Notes under the pieces: model-generated | What the model saw: only the letters and a program-made list of their open reading frames with translations | What the model was told of the DNA's origin: nothing | Databases searched by the model: none | Source: Sporolactobacillus sp. STSJ-5 | GTDB taxonomy: Bacteria; Bacillota; Bacilli; Bacillales; Sporolactobacillaceae | NCBI RefSeq assembly: GCF_024385605.1 | Contig: NZ_JANFOJ010000006.1 | Span: 124,001 to 188,000, forward strand | DNA length: 64,000 bases | Reading direction: 5' to 3' | In this document: positions 62,123 through 64,000 of the stretch, piece after piece | How the letters are laid out: each line of letters starts with the position of its first letter | How positions within the stretch are numbered: the stretch's first letter is position 1 | Translations under genes and position numbers: made by a program

Positions 62123-62953
62123 TTATTTTTCCAATTGATTTTTCGCCAGCAAAAAGCCGCCGATAATTCCTGCCTGATCGTTAAGTCCAACAGGCTGGAT
62201 GTAGTTTTCTAAGTCAGGCAGATCCACATAGTCGTTAAGCATGTTCTTAAAATGCGCTCTGATCAGCTGAAATATCTGCTTCTGTTTCATGAGCCCGCCT
62301 CCCAGAATAATCCGTTCCGGACGCAGAACAAGTGTGTAACTAATCAGTGCTTGAGCAAGGTAATAAGCTTCAAGCTCCCAGACTTCGGACCGTTCGGCAA
62401 GATCAACACCCTTTTTCCCCCAACGCTTTTCAACTGCCGGACCGGAAGCCATCCCCTCCAGACAATCCTTGTGAAACGGACAATTTCCCTCATAGTTATC
62501 GTCCGGATGGCTGTATGCATTCAGAATTTTGCCTTGATTGACAAAGCCTCCGCCGATCCCGGTACCGATCGTCAAATACAGACAGCTTTTCGTACCCTTG
62601 GCGTTCCCCAAAACATACTCAGCATAGCCTGCCGCATTCACGTCCGTATTCCACGCGATCGGCACTTCATAATGACTGCTCAGATTCCCGACAAAATTAA
62701 AATTTTTCCAATGGGGTTTCGGAGTTGATGTAATATACCCGTAGGTGTTCGAATCCTGGTTAACATCAATTGGGCCAAAGGAACCGATACCGACCGCATC
62801 GAGTTGAAACTGATCGAAAAAACGAAAAATCGGCTTCATCGTTTCTTCCGGTTTCGTTGTCGGAACTGTAATCGTGTCGATGATATTCATTTGATGATCA
62901 CCGATCGCCGCGATAAATTTTGTTCCGCCTGCTTCAATTGAACCTAATACCAT
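62123..62953 (-). CDS. ROK-family fructokinase
   Basis: 276 residues from ATG at 62953, 8 bases after GGGAG. N-terminal phosphate-binding GSIEAGGTKFIAAIGD, catalytic-type Asp in WNTDVNAAGYAEYVLG (~105), YLTIGTGIGGGFV (~132) and the ROK zinc motif HPDDNYEGNCPFHKDCLEG (~155-175), then GPAVEKRWG. The zinc motif and these blocks fit ROK fructokinases of lactic acid bacteria. It phosphorylates fructose at C6, feeding Fru6P to phosphoketolase or glycolysis. Convergent with xfp. Confidence 0.88.
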   Translation of the reverse strand: MVLGSIEAGGTKFIAAIGDHQMNIIDTITVPTTKPEETMKPIFRFFDQFQLDAVGIGSFGPIDVNQDSNTYGYITSTPKPHWKNFNFVGNLSSHYEVPIAWNTDVNAAGYAEYVLGNAKGTKSCLYLTIGTGIGGGFVNQGKILNAYSHPDDNYEGNCPFHKDCLEGMASGPAVEKRWGKKGVDLAERSEVWELEAYYLAQALISYTLVLRPERIILGGGLMKQKQIFQLIRAHFKNMLNDYVDLPDLENYIQPVGLNDQAGIIGGFLLAKNQLEK

Positions 62954-62968
62954 ATGCTCCACTCCCAA

Positions 62969-63247
62969 ATGAATTTGTCATCACTCGATTACAAAGAAGC
63001 AGCCCCGATGTCGCACCAAGGCCGAATTCTTTATTTTTCTCCATACTACACGAGAAGCCTCTCACTTTTTTGATCACCACTGGTTACTTTGAGTACTGTG
63101 GTCCTACTTTTCGTTTTAAGTTTACCGTATCAAGGAGAAAAAGCGTAACTATTTAGGCTCGGAGCATCGCAAATCATATGTATACGTGATTAATACGTCT
63201 CACGTTCATTGTTTGGCCCATAATAAAAGTAAAGATCTTAGTGACCT
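62969..63247. other. Intergenic stretch before the 54-residue gene
   Basis: About 280 bases between the fructokinase start and the small gene. No hairpin with T tract, tRNA or open frame with SD was seen. It must contain the fructokinase promoter. Confidence 0.35.
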
Positions 63248-63412
63248 TCATTTTTGATTCCTTTTCTGCTTCTGTGTCAGCATGACCGTTATGATCGCCG
63301 ATACAAGGATGCCTGACACAAGGCACGGATACACAGCTTTAAAAACCAAACCTGTAATCATCCCTCCGATGACCCCAATACCCAATATTGTTGCACGCTC
63401 TTTTTTATCCAT
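63248..63412 (-). CDS. Small membrane protein (54 residues)
   Basis: A short frame begins at ATG 63412, 7 bases after a perfect GGAGG, and runs 54 codons. MDKKERATILG is followed by two hydrophobic stretches (ILGIGVIGGMITGLVF and LVSGILVSAIITVML) and a basic tail (TQKQKRNQK). This is the pattern of a two-helix membrane microprotein with the positive ends inside. I do not recognise a named family. The strong SD and clean topology support it as a real gene. Confidence 0.6.
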   Translation of the reverse strand: MDKKERATILGIGVIGGMITGLVFKAVYPCLVSGILVSAIITVMLTQKQKRNQK

Positions 63413-63502
63413 GTTCATTCCTCCATTTTTATTAGCAGCACATTGCCTTTATTTATTGTGTCATCTTTCAACGATTCCCTTGTTAAACACTAGTGTATTA
63501 AT

Positions 63503-63532
63503 TGCCTCTTGTTGAACCTGTATCCTATAATG
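63503..63532 (+). promoter_or_regulatory. Predicted promoter of the GNAT gene
   Basis: TTGCCT (63503-63508) and TATAAT (63527-63532) are 18 bases apart, about 55 bases before the start. Confidence 0.5.
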
Positions 63533-63587
63533 AGCATACATAGATTTTTTTGCAACAGGAGTATGAATTGCGATAGGGGGACCACGT

Positions 63588-64000
63588 TTGACTACTTATT
63601 TACGTAAGGCAACAAGCCATGATTTTCCTGAGATTAAAAAGATTATTGATGAGGCTAAGCTCTTATTGAAGGCTGATGGAATTGATCAATGGCAGGACGG
63701 ATACCCAGACGACGCAACCTTGAAAGAGGATATCGCCCAGGAGATCAGCCATGTGCTCATCGTTGACGGACGAGTTGCAGGTACCGGAGTTCTTTTTGCG
63801 AAAATAGAACCTGCCTATGAGGCCATTGAGTCCGGCTCTTGGATTCAAACGAGTGCATCCTCATATGCATCCATTCATCGAGTAGCGCTCTCTCCTGATT
63901 ATCGCGGCCGTCATTTGGCTTCTTCGCTCATGACATTTCTCATTACTGCCGCTGCACTGAATGGCCATACTGACATCCGCATTGATACGCATCCTGAAAA
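63588..64000 (+). CDS. GNAT-family N-acetyltransferase (cut by window edge)
   Basis: The start is TTG at 63588, 7 bases after GGGGG; open to the window edge (137 codons). TTYLRKATSHDFPEIKKII is a typical GNAT N-terminus, and IHRVALSPDYRGRHLASSLM (~100-119) contains the acetyl-CoA-binding R/Q-x-x-G-x-G/A block, here YRGRHLA. The C-terminus is missing. Substrate not predictable. Confidence 0.8.
   Translation, partial: MTTYLRKATSHDFPEIKKIIDEAKLLLKADGIDQWQDGYPDDATLKEDIAQEISHVLIVDGRVAGTGVLFAKIEPAYEAIESGSWIQTSASSYASIHRVALSPDYRGRHLASSLMTFLITAAALNGHTDIRIDTHPE

Noticed and set aside
1-64000. CRISPR array, prophage, insertion sequence or rRNA
   Set aside because: No regularly spaced repeats, no transposase, integrase or phage structural frames, and no rRNA sequence were seen.

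Overview
The window looks like a chromosomal segment of a low-GC Gram-positive bacterium of the order Bacillales. SAM-I (S-box) and CcpA-type (cre) control sites, the opuA glycine betaine transporter with a GbsR-family regulator, a yhbD-bactofilin operon and strong Shine-Dalgarno sequences all fit this. A phosphoketolase, a D-lactate-type dehydrogenase and a type II NADH dehydrogenase suggest a spore-forming lactic acid bacterium; Sporolactobacillus or a close relative is my inference. I see no rRNA, phage, transposase or CRISPR array. There is one tRNA gene.

Layout. 1-4.9 kb: a partial MFS transporter, a lipid glycosyltransferase, a flavinylation/electron-transfer cluster (exported DUF2271 protein, ApbE, ferric-reductase-like membrane protein) and a LysE exporter. 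5-7.2 kb: rlmN and an AI-2E-family permease. 7.4-12.3 kb: two tandem paralogous secreted proteins with SH3-like and GW repeats and a propeller-like C-terminus. 12.5-19.2 kb: pepC, pxpABC (5-oxoprolinase) and a tcyABC-like cystine transporter, all on the minus strand. 19.4-24.5 kb: rpiA, a Gfo/Idh oxidoreductase, an aldehyde dehydrogenase, and an S-box-controlled O-acetylhomoserine sulfhydrylase. 24.5-30.5 kb: ndh, tRNA-Glu, the deoB-pdp-deoC nucleoside operon, and a ketopantoate reductase with a long leader. 30.9-35 kb: an intergenic repeat, opuAA-AB-AC and its divergent GbsR-like regulator. 35-42.8 kb: D-lactate-type dehydrogenase, a Ser-rich lipoprotein, SDR, aminotransferase, amidohydrolase, a DUF4181 protein and a UDG-family glycosylase. 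42.8-45 kb: yhbD and two bactofilins. 45-47.7 kb: an amino-acid permease and a LacI-family regulator. 47.8-56.1 kb: a peptide-type ABC importer in one run with a DUF1028 protein and a GAF/PucR-type regulator. 56.1-64 kb: a DUF2075 ATPase, msrAB, a left-handed beta-helix protein, phosphoketolase, ROK fructokinase, a 54-residue membrane protein and a truncated GNAT acetyltransferase.

How the parts fit. rpiA, phosphoketolase, fructokinase and the deo operon feed pentose phosphates and fructose into phosphoketolase-type fermentation, and the D-hydroxyacid dehydrogenase with ndh would reoxidise NADH. A Rex-like site lies in the ldh leader and a perfect cre site lies upstream of ndh. PepC, PxpABC, the cystine importer and the peptide importer point to peptide and sulfur amino-acid scavenging.

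The best leads for something under-described are: the three-gene flavinylation cluster whose ApbE has no export signal; the peptide importer/DUF1028/PucR module; the two GW-propeller proteins; two genes whose best start is ACG; the structured leaders of panE and pepC; and a strong palindrome over the opuA promoter. All functions are read from sequence and family knowledge; no database search was run.
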